From Kiloniellales bacterium (GTDB lineage Bacteria > Pseudomonadota > Alphaproteobacteria > Kiloniellales > JAKSDN01), in NCBI GenBank assembly GCA_030064845.1, contig JASJEC010000052.1:1-64000 (forward strand): a stretch of DNA of 64,000 nucleotides, in the 5' to 3' direction. Made by a program: the position numbers and the translations under genes. This document shows positions 34,450 to 42,147 of this stretch, piece after piece. How positions within the stretch are numbered: position 1 is the stretch's first letter; every line of letters starts with the position of its first letter. A model generated the notes under the pieces. The model had not been told where the DNA came from, did not search any database, and was given only the letters and a program-made list of their open reading frames with translations.

Positions 34450-35370
34450 ATGGCAGTCTTGCGACAACTGCTCGGGACCAGCGACATCTTGGAAGCGTAC
34501 GAACTTTATAACCTATGCGAGGAAGGGGAGGACAGCGCCGCCAGCGCGGACCAAGCTGGCGCGGACCAAGAGGGGTTCGAGCCGGCTTCACGTTTTGCCG
34601 GGCTGGCGCGGACCATTGAAACGGAGATCGTGCCCCGTCTGATGCTGGCCCACAAGGCCGAGCTGACGGGCAAGCGTGTGGCGGCGGACGGTCCGGCGGA
34701 GCCCACGGCGGAGGACGTCAAGACCTTCGCGGCGGTCGTCGTGAAGCGGGACCTGGCAAGCGCCCATCGCTTCGTCGTCGACATGCGTGAGCGCGGCGCG
34801 TCGCTCGAGACGGTTTTCCTCTCACTGATGGCGCCGACGGCCCGCCACCTCGGCGACCTCTGGGTCGAGGACCGCCTCGACTTTACCTCAGTCACGCTCG
34901 GGCTTTCCCGCCTGCAGCAGCTTCTGCGCGCGCTCAGCCCGGCGTTCGGGGCCGACGCCGATTGCCCCGCGCCGGCGGGCAAGGCCCTGCTGGTGACCTT
35001 TCCCGGCGAGCAGCACACCTTCGGCATGTACATGGTCGCCGAGTTCTTCCGCCGCGACGGCTGGGAAGTCTGGGGCGGCCCGCCCGAAGGCGTGGATGCG
35101 GTGTTCGACATGGTGGCCGACGACTGGTTCGACGTGCTCGGCGTGTCCGTGAGCCTGGACAGCAGCCTGAGCCGGCTCGGATCTCTGATCGGCGGCGCGC
35201 GCCGGGTCTCACGCAACGAGCACCTCCGCGTTCTCGCCGGCGGCCGGGCCCTGTCCGGGAACGACGAACTGGCCGTCAGGCATGGCGCCGACGGTGTCGC
35301 GGCCGACGGGCGCCATGCCGTTCATCGTGCCCGCGAACTGGTCGGTGCCGCCGTGAGGCCGCTGGCCTAG
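34450..35370 (+). CDS. ppaA: B12-binding-domain antirepressor PpaA/AerR
   Basis: 306 residues. A helical N-terminal part (DLASAHRFVVDMRERGASLE, HLGDLWVEDRLDFTSVTLGL) is followed by a SCHIC-type cobalamin-binding domain with GEQHTFGMYMVAEFFRRDGW; the ExHxxG His189 is the expected cobalt ligand region. Relatives bind cobalamin and relieve PpsR/CrtJ repression. An N-terminal segment of about 50 residues rich in Glu/Asp/Ala precedes the domain. ATG 34450 follows ctgggagggctt. It lies directly upstream of ppsR, the classical antirepressor-repressor pair. Confidence 0.93.
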   Translation: MAVLRQLLGTSDILEAYELYNLCEEGEDSAASADQAGADQEGFEPASRFAGLARTIETEIVPRLMLAHKAELTGKRVAADGPAEPTAEDVKTFAAVVVKRDLASAHRFVVDMRERGASLETVFLSLMAPTARHLGDLWVEDRLDFTSVTLGLSRLQQLLRALSPAFGADADCPAPAGKALLVTFPGEQHTFGMYMVAEFFRRDGWEVWGGPPEGVDAVFDMVADDWFDVLGVSVSLDSSLSRLGSLIGGARRVSRNEHLRVLAGGRALSGNDELAVRHGADGVAADGRHAVHRARELVGAAVRPLA

Positions 35371-35456
35371 GGCGTAGCGATCTGAAAAACGGAGTGCAGC
35401 AGAGGAATGTTAGCTTTTTTTGATCAGCCAGGTGAACTCTCGCGATCGCCGTAGCC

Positions 35457-36902
35457 ATGGAAGACTTTATCTCCGATCAGCAGCCCAGCGAGTTCAAGTC
35501 GCCGAAGCGCGTCTTCGGGGACCTCGATACGGGCACCGCCGCGGCCCTGGTCATGGCCGCGGCCGATGTCGCGCTGGTGATCGGTCGCGACGAGTCGGTC
35601 GTGGACTTGGCTTGCGCGCACTCGGAGCTTCTGACGCAAGGGGTGGAGGACTGGCGGGGGCAGAAGTGGTCCCAGACCGCGACGGTGGAGAGCCAGCCGA
35701 AGATCGCCTCCTTGCTTGAAGATGCCAGGAAAGGCGAAGCGCCGCGCTGGCGGCAGCTGAACCACCCGGTGGCCGATGGGCCGGACTTGCCGATCACCTA
35801 CGTGGCGGTCGAGATCGGCAAGAAGGGCCAGGTTCTGGTGCTGGGCAGGGAGCTGCGCACGGTCGCCTCGCTCCAGCAGCAGGTCGTCGAAGCACAACAA
35901 GCAATGGAGCGGGAGTACATGCGCCTGCGACACACAGAGACCAGATATCGGGTGCTGTTCCAGTTGGCAGCCGAAGCGGTCCTGATCGTCGACGCCGCGA
36001 CGCGGCGGATCGTCGATGCCAACCCTGCGGCGATCCAACTGCTCCGGGCAACCGCCGGCGAGCTGATCGGACAGAAGTTTCCGGACGACTTCGACAGCGA
36101 AGATAGGGAGGTCATCGTCGACCTCTTCGCCAGCGCCCGCGGCCAAGCGGCCACGGAGACCGCCCAGTTGCGCCTGGCCGATCAGCAGTACCGCATCTCC
36201 GCCTCTCTGTTCCGGCAGGGCAACAAGGCCCATCTCCTGGTGCGTCTGGCGTCCCTGGAAGAGGGCGCGGGCGTGCCGAAGACCAGGTCCAGGCTTCTGG
36301 ACGTGATCGAGATCATGCCGGATGCCTTCGTCGTCACCGATCTCAAGGGCCGCATCCTGACCGCGAACCCGGCCTTTCTCGACCTGGCCCAACTGGCGAC
36401 CGAAGACCATGCCATGGGCCAGTCGCTCGGGCGCTGGCTCGGCCGCCTCGAGATCGACCTCGGCGTGCTGACGGCGAACCTGCGCGAGCACGGCGTCGTG
36501 CGGCTCTTCGTGACCACGGTGCAGGGCGAGCTGGGTTCCAAGGAAGAGGTCGAGGTCTCCGGGGTCTCCGTCATGAACGGCGAGGAATCCTGTCTTGGGT
36601 TCTCGATCCGGGCGATCGGCAGCCGTCAGTTCAAGGAGGACGCGGGACGTCATCCCTTGCCCAAGTCGGTCGAGCAGCTGACCGAGCTGGTCGGTCATGT
36701 CTCGCTGAAGGATCTCGTGCGCGAAACGACCGACATGATCGAGCGCCTGTCGATCGAGGCGGCGCTCGAGCTGAGCGGCGACAACCGGGCCTCGGCGGCG
36801 GAGCTCCTCGGCCTCAGTCGGCAGAGTCTCTACGCCAAATTGCACCGCTACGGCCTCGGCGATCTGCAGCCCGACAACAACAACAGCGACCGCCGCAGTT
36901 AG
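35457..36902 (+). CDS. ppsR: Transcriptional repressor PpsR/CrtJ
   Basis: 481 residues: an N-terminal PAS-like domain (about 30-130), a coiled linker (QQQVVEAQQAMEREYMRLRH), two further PAS domains (about 160-270 and 280-390) and a C-terminal Fis-type helix-turn-helix (AALELSGDNRASAAELLGLS, RQSLYAKLHRYGLGD). It represses photopigment genes through TGT-N12-ACA sites under oxygen or light. Only two cysteines exist (Cys53, Cys379). The helix-turn-helix has none, unlike the redox-sensing Cys near 420-424 in Rhodobacter. It follows ppaA by 86 bp. Confidence 0.96.
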   Translation: MEDFISDQQPSEFKSPKRVFGDLDTGTAAALVMAAADVALVIGRDESVVDLACAHSELLTQGVEDWRGQKWSQTATVESQPKIASLLEDARKGEAPRWRQLNHPVADGPDLPITYVAVEIGKKGQVLVLGRELRTVASLQQQVVEAQQAMEREYMRLRHTETRYRVLFQLAAEAVLIVDAATRRIVDANPAAIQLLRATAGELIGQKFPDDFDSEDREVIVDLFASARGQAATETAQLRLADQQYRISASLFRQGNKAHLLVRLASLEEGAGVPKTRSRLLDVIEIMPDAFVVTDLKGRILTANPAFLDLAQLATEDHAMGQSLGRWLGRLEIDLGVLTANLREHGVVRLFVTTVQGELGSKEEVEVSGVSVMNGEESCLGFSIRAIGSRQFKEDAGRHPLPKSVEQLTELVGHVSLKDLVRETTDMIERLSIEAALELSGDNRASAAELLGLSRQSLYAKLHRYGLGDLQPDNNNSDRRS

Positions 36903-37004
36903 CGCCGGCGGGCGCCACGCCGGCCACGCCGCGGCCGCAAGGCCTACCCAACGCCATAAAGAGAGGATCTGGCCGCTCGCCCTGATCGGCGTCGGGAGTG
37001 AGGC

Positions 37005-37048
37005 TGTCAATTAAGATTGACGATTTCTTGTGTCAAGCTTAGTATACA
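37005..37048 (+). promoter_or_regulatory. bchG promoter with PpsR/CrtJ operator(s)
   Basis: A perfect operator tgtcaagcttagtataca (37031-37048) and a near match tgtcaattaagattgacg (37005-37022, last base off) flank a good promoter: TTGACG (37017-37022), 17 bp, TAGTAT (37040-37045). Transcription would start around 37051-37053, at or beside the bchG start codon 37052, giving a leaderless or nearly leaderless mRNA. Confidence 0.85.
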
Positions 37049-37051
37049 GCC

Positions 37052-37924
37052 ATGAGACCGGCGATGACATCCGTCCTCGAGCTGCTCAAGCCAATCACCT
37101 GGTTTGCGCCTATGTGGGCCTATGGCTGCGGGGTGGTGTCCTCCGGATTGCCGGCCGATGACCGCTGGCTGCTTCTCTTCGCCGGCGTCCTGCTCGCCGG
37201 CCCGCTGGTCTGCGGCACCAGCCAGGCGGTCAACGACTGGTTCGACCGCCACGTGGACGCGATCAACCAGCCCGAACGACCGATTCCCTCCGGCCGCATT
37301 CCCGGGCGCTGGGGTCTCTACATTGCCATCTTCTGGACGGTCGTGTCGCTCCTGGTCGCCACCCTGCTCGGGCCCTGGGGCTTCGCCGCGGCCGTGGTCG
37401 GCCTCGCGCTGGCCTGGGCCTACAGCGCGCCGCCGCTGCGCCTGAAGCGAAACGGCTGGTGGGGCAACACCGCGGTGGCGGTCTGCTACGAGGGCCTGCC
37501 CTGGTTCACCGGCGCCGCAGTCATGGCCGCCGCGCTGCCGGACTGGCGCATCCTCGTGCTCGCCGGGCTCTACAGTATCGGGGCCCACGGCATCATGACC
37601 CTGAACGACTTCAAGTCGGTCGGCGGGGACCGGCGCACCGGGGTCCGCTCTTTGCCGGTGCAGCTCGGCGTCGACCGGGCGGCCCGGCTCGCCTGCAGCG
37701 TCATGATCGTTCCCCAGTTCGCGGTGATCGGCTTTCTCTTCGCCTGGGGGCACAGCCTCTACGCAATCGGTGTCGCCCTGCTGCTCGCCGTGCAGGTCGC
37801 CCTGATGGGCCGCCTGCTTAAGGACCCTAAGGCGCAGGCGCCCTGGTACAACGCCACGGGCACCACGCTCTACGTGCTCGGCATGCTGGTCAGCGCGCTG
37901 GCTCTGCTGGGAGCATCGGCATGA
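37052..37924 (+). CDS. bchG: Bacteriochlorophyll synthase (polyprenyl transferase)
   Basis: 290 residues, UbiA-superfamily membrane enzyme that attaches the geranylgeranyl or phytyl tail to bacteriochlorophyllide a. The Asp-rich site NDWFDRHVDAINQPERPIPS is diagnostic, with LKPITWFAPMWAYGCGVV and a second loop LNDFKSVGGDRRTGVRSLPV. About nine membrane helices are visible. It starts at ATG 37052 or at the ATG four codons later (MTSVLELLKP). The stop overlaps the next gene (ATGA), and the following genes form bchG-bch2-bchP. Confidence 0.96.
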   Translation: MRPAMTSVLELLKPITWFAPMWAYGCGVVSSGLPADDRWLLLFAGVLLAGPLVCGTSQAVNDWFDRHVDAINQPERPIPSGRIPGRWGLYIAIFWTVVSLLVATLLGPWGFAAAVVGLALAWAYSAPPLRLKRNGWWGNTAVAVCYEGLPWFTGAAVMAAALPDWRILVLAGLYSIGAHGIMTLNDFKSVGGDRRTGVRSLPVQLGVDRAARLACSVMIVPQFAVIGFLFAWGHSLYAIGVALLLAVQVALMGRLLKDPKAQAPWYNATGTTLYVLGMLVSALALLGASA

Positions 37925-39288
37925 CGGTCAAGGCTCCGAGGGTTTCGCTGTCCTGGCTGCAGATCGTCCGGCTTGGACTGGCGCAGAGCGCGCTCGGCGC
38001 GATCGTCGTGCTGACGACCTCGACGATGAACCGGGTCATGGTGGTCGAGCTGGCGCTGCCCGCCATGTTGCCGGGGGCGCTGGTCGCATTTCACTACGCG
38101 ATCCAGGTGCTCCGCCCGCGCTGGGGCTACGGATCCGACATCGGCGGCCGGCGCACGCCCTGGATCGTCGGCGGTATGGCCGTGCTCGCCCTCGGCGGGG
38201 TTCTGGCGGCCGCCGCTACCGCCGCCATGTCGGTCTCCCTGGCGCTCGGCGTTGTGCTGGCGACCGTCGCCTTCGCTTTGATCGGCGGCGGGGTCGGGGC
38301 GTCGGGCACCTCGCTACTGGTGCTGCTCGCCAAGCTGGTAGACCCGGAGCGCCGCGCCCCGGCGGCGACCATCGTCTGGCTGATGATGATCTCCGGCATG
38401 ATCGTGACGGCCGGCGTGGCCGGGCACTTTCTCGATCCCTTCTCCCTGAGCCGGCTGATCCTGGTCGCCGCCGTCGTCGCCGGTAGCGCCTTCGCGCTTA
38501 CCGTGGCCGCGGTCTGGGGCATCGAGGCCTGCGCCGGCGCGGCGCCGCGCCCGGCGGAACCCGTGGCCGCGGAGCCGCAACCCTCGTTCAGAGAGGCGCT
38601 CGCCCAGGTTTGGGCCGAGCCGACGGCGCGCCGCTTCTCCGTCTTCATCTTCGTCTCCATGCTGGCCTACAGCGCCCAGGACCTCATCCTGGAACCCTTC
38701 GCCGGGGCGGTCTTCGGCAAGACGCCCGGGGAATCGACCCAGCTCGCCGGCGTGCAGCATGGCGGCGTGCTGCTCGGCATGATCCTGATCGCCGTGCTCG
38801 GCCGGGCGTGCCGCGGGCGGCGCTTCGGCTCGCTGCGGGCCTGGGCCATGGCCGGCTGCGTCCTGTCGGCGGCGGCGCTCTTCACCCTCGCGTCCGGCGG
38901 CTTCGTCGGGATCGGCTTCCCGCTGGAAGCGGCGGTCTTCGCCCTCGGCGTGGCCAACGGCGCCTTCGCGGTCGCGGCGATCGGCTCGATGATGGGGCTG
39001 GTCAGCGAGGGGCGGCGGTCCCGCGAGGGCACGCGCATGGGCCTCTGGGGGGCGGCCCAGGCGATCGCCTTCGGGCTTGGCGGGTTCGCCGGAACGGTCG
39101 CGATCGACGTGACGCGGGCGCTGTTCGACCAGCCGGCTCTCGCCTATGGCGTGGTCTTCATGGCCGAGGGACTGCTCTTCCTGCTCGCCGCCTACCTGGC
39201 GACGCAGGTAACCCAGCCGGCGGGCGAGCCGGCGGCGCGGCCGGCGCCGGTGCCAGAGCCCGGCCTGGCGGAAATCGGTGGAAGATAG
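37921..39288 (+). CDS. BCD/PucC-family MFS protein (Bch2/Orf428-like)
   Basis: 455 residues, about 12 membrane helices. It opens SWLQIVRLGLAQSALGAIVV, and TTSTMNRVMVVELALPAMLP and the FHYAIQVLRPRWGYGSDIGG loop are typical of the PucC/LhaA/Bch2 family. Members help BChl delivery or light-harvesting assembly, or export pigments. The one encoded between bchG and bchP is generally linked to BChl tail synthesis. It is translationally coupled to bchG (4-bp overlap) and 9 bp ahead of bchP. Confidence 0.94.
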   Translation: MTVKAPRVSLSWLQIVRLGLAQSALGAIVVLTTSTMNRVMVVELALPAMLPGALVAFHYAIQVLRPRWGYGSDIGGRRTPWIVGGMAVLALGGVLAAAATAAMSVSLALGVVLATVAFALIGGGVGASGTSLLVLLAKLVDPERRAPAATIVWLMMISGMIVTAGVAGHFLDPFSLSRLILVAAVVAGSAFALTVAAVWGIEACAGAAPRPAEPVAAEPQPSFREALAQVWAEPTARRFSVFIFVSMLAYSAQDLILEPFAGAVFGKTPGESTQLAGVQHGGVLLGMILIAVLGRACRGRRFGSLRAWAMAGCVLSAAALFTLASGGFVGIGFPLEAAVFALGVANGAFAVAAIGSMMGLVSEGRRSREGTRMGLWGAAQAIAFGLGGFAGTVAIDVTRALFDQPALAYGVVFMAEGLLFLLAAYLATQVTQPAGEPAARPAPVPEPGLAEIGGR

Positions 39289-39297
39289 GAGCGAGCC

Positions 39298-40533
39298 ATG
39301 CGGTGCTACGACGCGGTGGTTGTTGGCGGCGGTCCGGCGGGTGCGACGGCGGCCATGGACTTGGCCCGGTCGGGTCACGATGTCCTGCTGCTCGACCGGG
39401 CGGGGCGGATCAAGCCCTGCGGCGGCGCGATTCCGCCACGGCTGATCCAAGATTTCGACATCCCGGACTCGCTGCTGGTCGCCCGGGCGCGATCGGCGCG
39501 CATGATCTCGCCGTCCGACCGTGAGGTCGACATGCCGATCGAGGGCGGCTTCGTGGGCATGGTCGACCGCGACGTCTTCGACGAGTACCTGCGGCGGCGC
39601 GCCGCGGCGGCCGGGGCGGAGCGAAGGACCGGCAGCTTCGTCTCGATCCTGCGGAACGACGGCGAGGATCCCACCGTCGTCTTTAGGGTGCCCGGCGAGG
39701 GCCTCAAGAAGGGGCAGCTGGAGAGCGTCCGCGCGCGCGTCGTGATCGGGGCCGACGGCGCCCGCTCGACCGTGGCCCGGCAGTCGGTCGCGGGCGCCGA
39801 CGACGTGCCCTGCGTCTTCGCCTACCACGAGGTCATCAAGTCGCCGCCGTCCGACGGCCTGCGCTTCGACGGCCGGCGCTGCGACGTGTACTACCAGGGC
39901 CGGCTGTCGCCGGACTTCTACGCCTGGGTGTTTCCCCACGGCGACACGGCGAGCGTCGGCGTCGGCTCGGCGCAGAAGGGCTTCTCGCTGCGCGGCGCGG
40001 TCGGCGCGCTCAGGCAGGCCTCAGGCCTGGACTCGACAGAGACCCTGCGCCGCGAGGGGGCGCCGATCCCACTGAAGCCGCTGAAGAAATGGGACAACGG
40101 CAAGGACGTGATCCTGGCCGGCGATGCGGCCGGTGTGGTCGCGCCGGCCTCGGGCGAGGGGATCTACTACGCCATGGTCGGCGGGCGTCTGGCGGCCGAG
40201 GCGGCCGGCGAGTTTCTGGCGACCGGCGAGGCCCGTGCCCTGGCCCGGGCGCGCCAGAGGTTCATGAAGGCGCACGGACGCGTGTTCTGGATCCTCGGGA
40301 TGATGCAGAAGTTCTGGTACACCGACGATCGGCGCCGGGAGCGCTTCGTGTCGATCTGCCGCGATCCCGACGTGCAGCGCCTGACCTGGGAGGCCTACAT
40401 GAACAAGCGCCTCGTCCGGGCCCGGCCGCTGGCTCACGTGCGGATCTTCTTCAAGGATCTGGCCCATCTCTGCGGACTGGTGGCCCCCACTGGAGGCGCA
40501 AACCGGCGGCCGGCTACCGGCGACGGCGGGTAG
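39298..40533 (+). CDS. bchP: Geranylgeranyl diphosphate/geranylgeranyl-BChl reductase
   Basis: 411 residues, FAD-dependent. AVVVGGGPAGATAAMDLARS is the dinucleotide fold, LLLDRAGRIKPCGGAIPPRL is the GG-reductase signature, VIGADGARSTVARQSV and ILAGDAAGVVAPASGEGIYY follow. It reduces the C20 tail to phytyl. ATG 39298 is preceded by ggagcg. Its last 20 bp overlap, tail to tail, the end of the next gene on the opposite strand. End of the bch operon. Confidence 0.96.
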   Translation: MRCYDAVVVGGGPAGATAAMDLARSGHDVLLLDRAGRIKPCGGAIPPRLIQDFDIPDSLLVARARSARMISPSDREVDMPIEGGFVGMVDRDVFDEYLRRRAAAAGAERRTGSFVSILRNDGEDPTVVFRVPGEGLKKGQLESVRARVVIGADGARSTVARQSVAGADDVPCVFAYHEVIKSPPSDGLRFDGRRCDVYYQGRLSPDFYAWVFPHGDTASVGVGSAQKGFSLRGAVGALRQASGLDSTETLRREGAPIPLKPLKKWDNGKDVILAGDAAGVVAPASGEGIYYAMVGGRLAAEAAGEFLATGEARALARARQRFMKAHGRVFWILGMMQKFWYTDDRRRERFVSICRDPDVQRLTWEAYMNKRLVRARPLAHVRIFFKDLAHLCGLVAPTGGANRRPATGDGG

Positions 40534-40765
40534 CCAGAACGGCGGCGCGCCGGTAGAGGCTCTGGAACACCCTCAGGGCCAGCAGGGCGAGCCCGAGCTG
40601 CGCCGTTCCGAACGCTAGCATCATGACATTGTGGGTGGTCGCCGCCGCGTCCGCCGGGTCGAAGCCCAGGGAGATGGCCAGGGTCGCCGCGCCGCCCAGG
40701 AGCGTGAGGCCGAGGCCCCACGCAACGAGCCCGGGCCGGCGAAGCGGCCGCGTTCGGCGGGCCAT
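40514..40765 (-). CDS. Small two-helix membrane protein
   Basis: 83 residues, with two hydrophobic stretches (LVAWGLGLTLLGGAATLAIS and NVMMLAFGTAQLGLALLALR) and Arg-rich ends. No family recognised. Its ATG overlaps the tspO stop by one base (TGATG), so it is the last gene of a minus-strand operon with tspO and 41234-41590. It converges on bchP with a 20-bp overlap, which could allow antisense effects on the bchP 3' end. Confidence 0.7.
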   Translation of the reverse strand: MARRTRPLRRPGLVAWGLGLTLLGGAATLAISLGFDPADAAATTHNVMMLAFGTAQLGLALLALRVFQSLYRRAAVLATRRRR

Positions 40766-41223
40766 CAGCCGTGGCCGCTGTTCAGGCGCCAGACCGCTAG
40801 GTTGAGCGCCGCCGCAAAGGTGACCCAGGCGAGGTAGGGCAGCAGAAGGAAGGCCGCGAGCGGATCGACCGGATAGAACACGGCGATATTGGCGACGATC
40901 GCCGTCCAGAGGGCGGCGACCTCGGCGAAGGCCCAGTCCGGCCGTTTCAGACCGAAAAAGATCGCCGACCAGCCCGCGTTGAGTGCGAGCTGGATTGCGT
41001 AGACAGCCATGGGCAGCACGACGGCGTCCCCGTCGGCCCGCTCCCAGACCCGCCAGCCCGCGATGGCGATCGCGATGTAGAGCACGCTCCAGCCAGCGCC
41101 GAAGACCCAGTCTGGCGGGGTCCAGGACGGTTTCGTCATCTTCCGATACCAGTCGCCGGGCTTGAAGATTGCCCCCGAAGAGGCGGCCAGGACGACGGCG
41201 AGGAGGAAGACGGCGATCGACAT
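40765..41223 (-). CDS. tspO: TspO/MBR family protein
   Basis: 152 residues with five membrane helices. The family motifs are clear: KPSWTPPDWVFGAGWSVLYI, QLALNAGWSAIFFGLKRPDW, FLLLPYLAWVTFAAALNLAV. In Rhodobacter TspO is an outer-membrane or membrane protein that binds porphyrins and tunes photopigment gene expression in response to oxygen. The location beside bchP supports that role here. Start ATG 41223 is 10 bp after the preceding membrane-protein gene. Confidence 0.95.
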   Translation of the reverse strand: MSIAVFLLAVVLAASSGAIFKPGDWYRKMTKPSWTPPDWVFGAGWSVLYIAIAIAGWRVWERADGDAVVLPMAVYAIQLALNAGWSAIFFGLKRPDWAFAEVAALWTAIVANIAVFYPVDPLAAFLLLPYLAWVTFAAALNLAVWRLNSGHG

Positions 41224-41233
41224 GGGCTGTTCC

Positions 41234-41590
41234 TCAGCGGAGGAAGGTGTAGAGAACGATCCAGACGGCGGCGTAGACCGCCAAGGCCGACCACGCGCGG
41301 GTGCCCTGGGGATAGAACAGGTGCCGGGCTTTCGGCGCCGCCAGCAGCAGCAGCACGCAGTAGGCCGGCCCCAGGGCCGCGATGCCGGTGAGCGCGAAGA
41401 GCCAGTTGACGATCGCCGATGCGGTCGTCGTGTCGCCGTAGATCAGTGTGAAGATCGGCGCGAAGGAGAGCAGGCTCCATAACAGCAGGACGACGATCCC
41501 GCCGCCGCGCAGGAACGGCGCCAGCATGGACGATCTGCCGCTGAGCCGCTGCGGGCCGGCCTGGTTCTGCGTTGGTTGGCGATCGGACAT
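41234..41590 (-). CDS. Uncharacterised membrane protein upstream of tspO
   Basis: 118 residues, three hydrophobic segments (GGGIVVLLLWSLLSFAPIFT, NWLFALTGIAALGPAYCVLL, WSALAVYAAVWIVLYTFL). No family recognised. ATG 41590 is chosen because cgtaggagagaggtc precedes it; the frame further upstream is open but has no ribosome site. First gene of the unit with tspO and the 83-residue protein, possibly a small membrane regulatory set. Confidence 0.72.
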   Translation of the reverse strand: MSDRQPTQNQAGPQRLSGRSSMLAPFLRGGGIVVLLLWSLLSFAPIFTLIYGDTTTASAIVNWLFALTGIAALGPAYCVLLLLAAPKARHLFYPQGTRAWSALAVYAAVWIVLYTFLR

Positions 41591-41753
41591 GACCTCTCTC
41601 CTACGTCGCATCAAGACAATCGGTTTTTTTCGGGGAGCCTCCGCCTTTCCGGCCGATCCCAGGCCTGGAAGGAATTTTTCGCCTGGAACAACCCCCGGGG
41701 CAGGGTATCCTGTTGTTCGGAACGAACAAGGCCAGGGGAGGAGATTCACCATC

Positions 41754-42038
41754 ATGGACCGCGATCAGTACATTGAGATGCTCAAAGGGAAGCTCGACGA
41801 GTGGAACGAGCAGATCCAGAAGACCGAGCAGCAGATCAAGGAGGCCACGGCAGAGGCCCAGGCGAACTATCAGGAACAGCTCGCGGAGATGAAGCAGCAC
41901 GCCGCGGTCGCGGAAGAGCAGTTCCAGGCCTTCGCCAAGAGCCAGGCCGAGGACTGGGAGAAGCAAAGGGAAAGCTTCGAGAAGGCCTGGACTGACATCG
42001 CGGACGGCTTCACGCGCGCCTGGTCGCGCTTCAAGTAG
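41754..42038 (+). CDS. Coiled-coil stress-type protein
   Basis: 94 residues, almost wholly helical and charged: MLKGKLDEWNEQIQKTEQQI, EATAEAQANYQEQLAEMKQH, EDWEKQRESFEKAWTDIADG. The pattern resembles small coiled-coil or apolipoprotein-like proteins annotated in bacteria as sll1863-type stress proteins; the function is unknown. ATG 41754 has a strong ggggaggagattcacc leader. Single gene, plus strand, between the tspO unit and the metabolic operon. Confidence 0.8.
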   Translation: MDRDQYIEMLKGKLDEWNEQIQKTEQQIKEATAEAQANYQEQLAEMKQHAAVAEEQFQAFAKSQAEDWEKQRESFEKAWTDIADGFTRAWSRFK

Positions 42039-42147
42039 CCGGGCGCATAGGCGCGCGCGTCGCCCGCCTCGGTTAAGCTGTCAGCGAGCAGGCGGGACCA
42101 AGCGGGCCGGCCGGTGGCAGACGGCCCGCGCCGGCCCGATTCCTCGG

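Noticed and set aside
37005-37022. tgtcaattaagattgacg as a full PpsR operator
   Set aside because: The right half-site is ACG, not ACA. It is kept only as a near match beside the perfect site at 37031.
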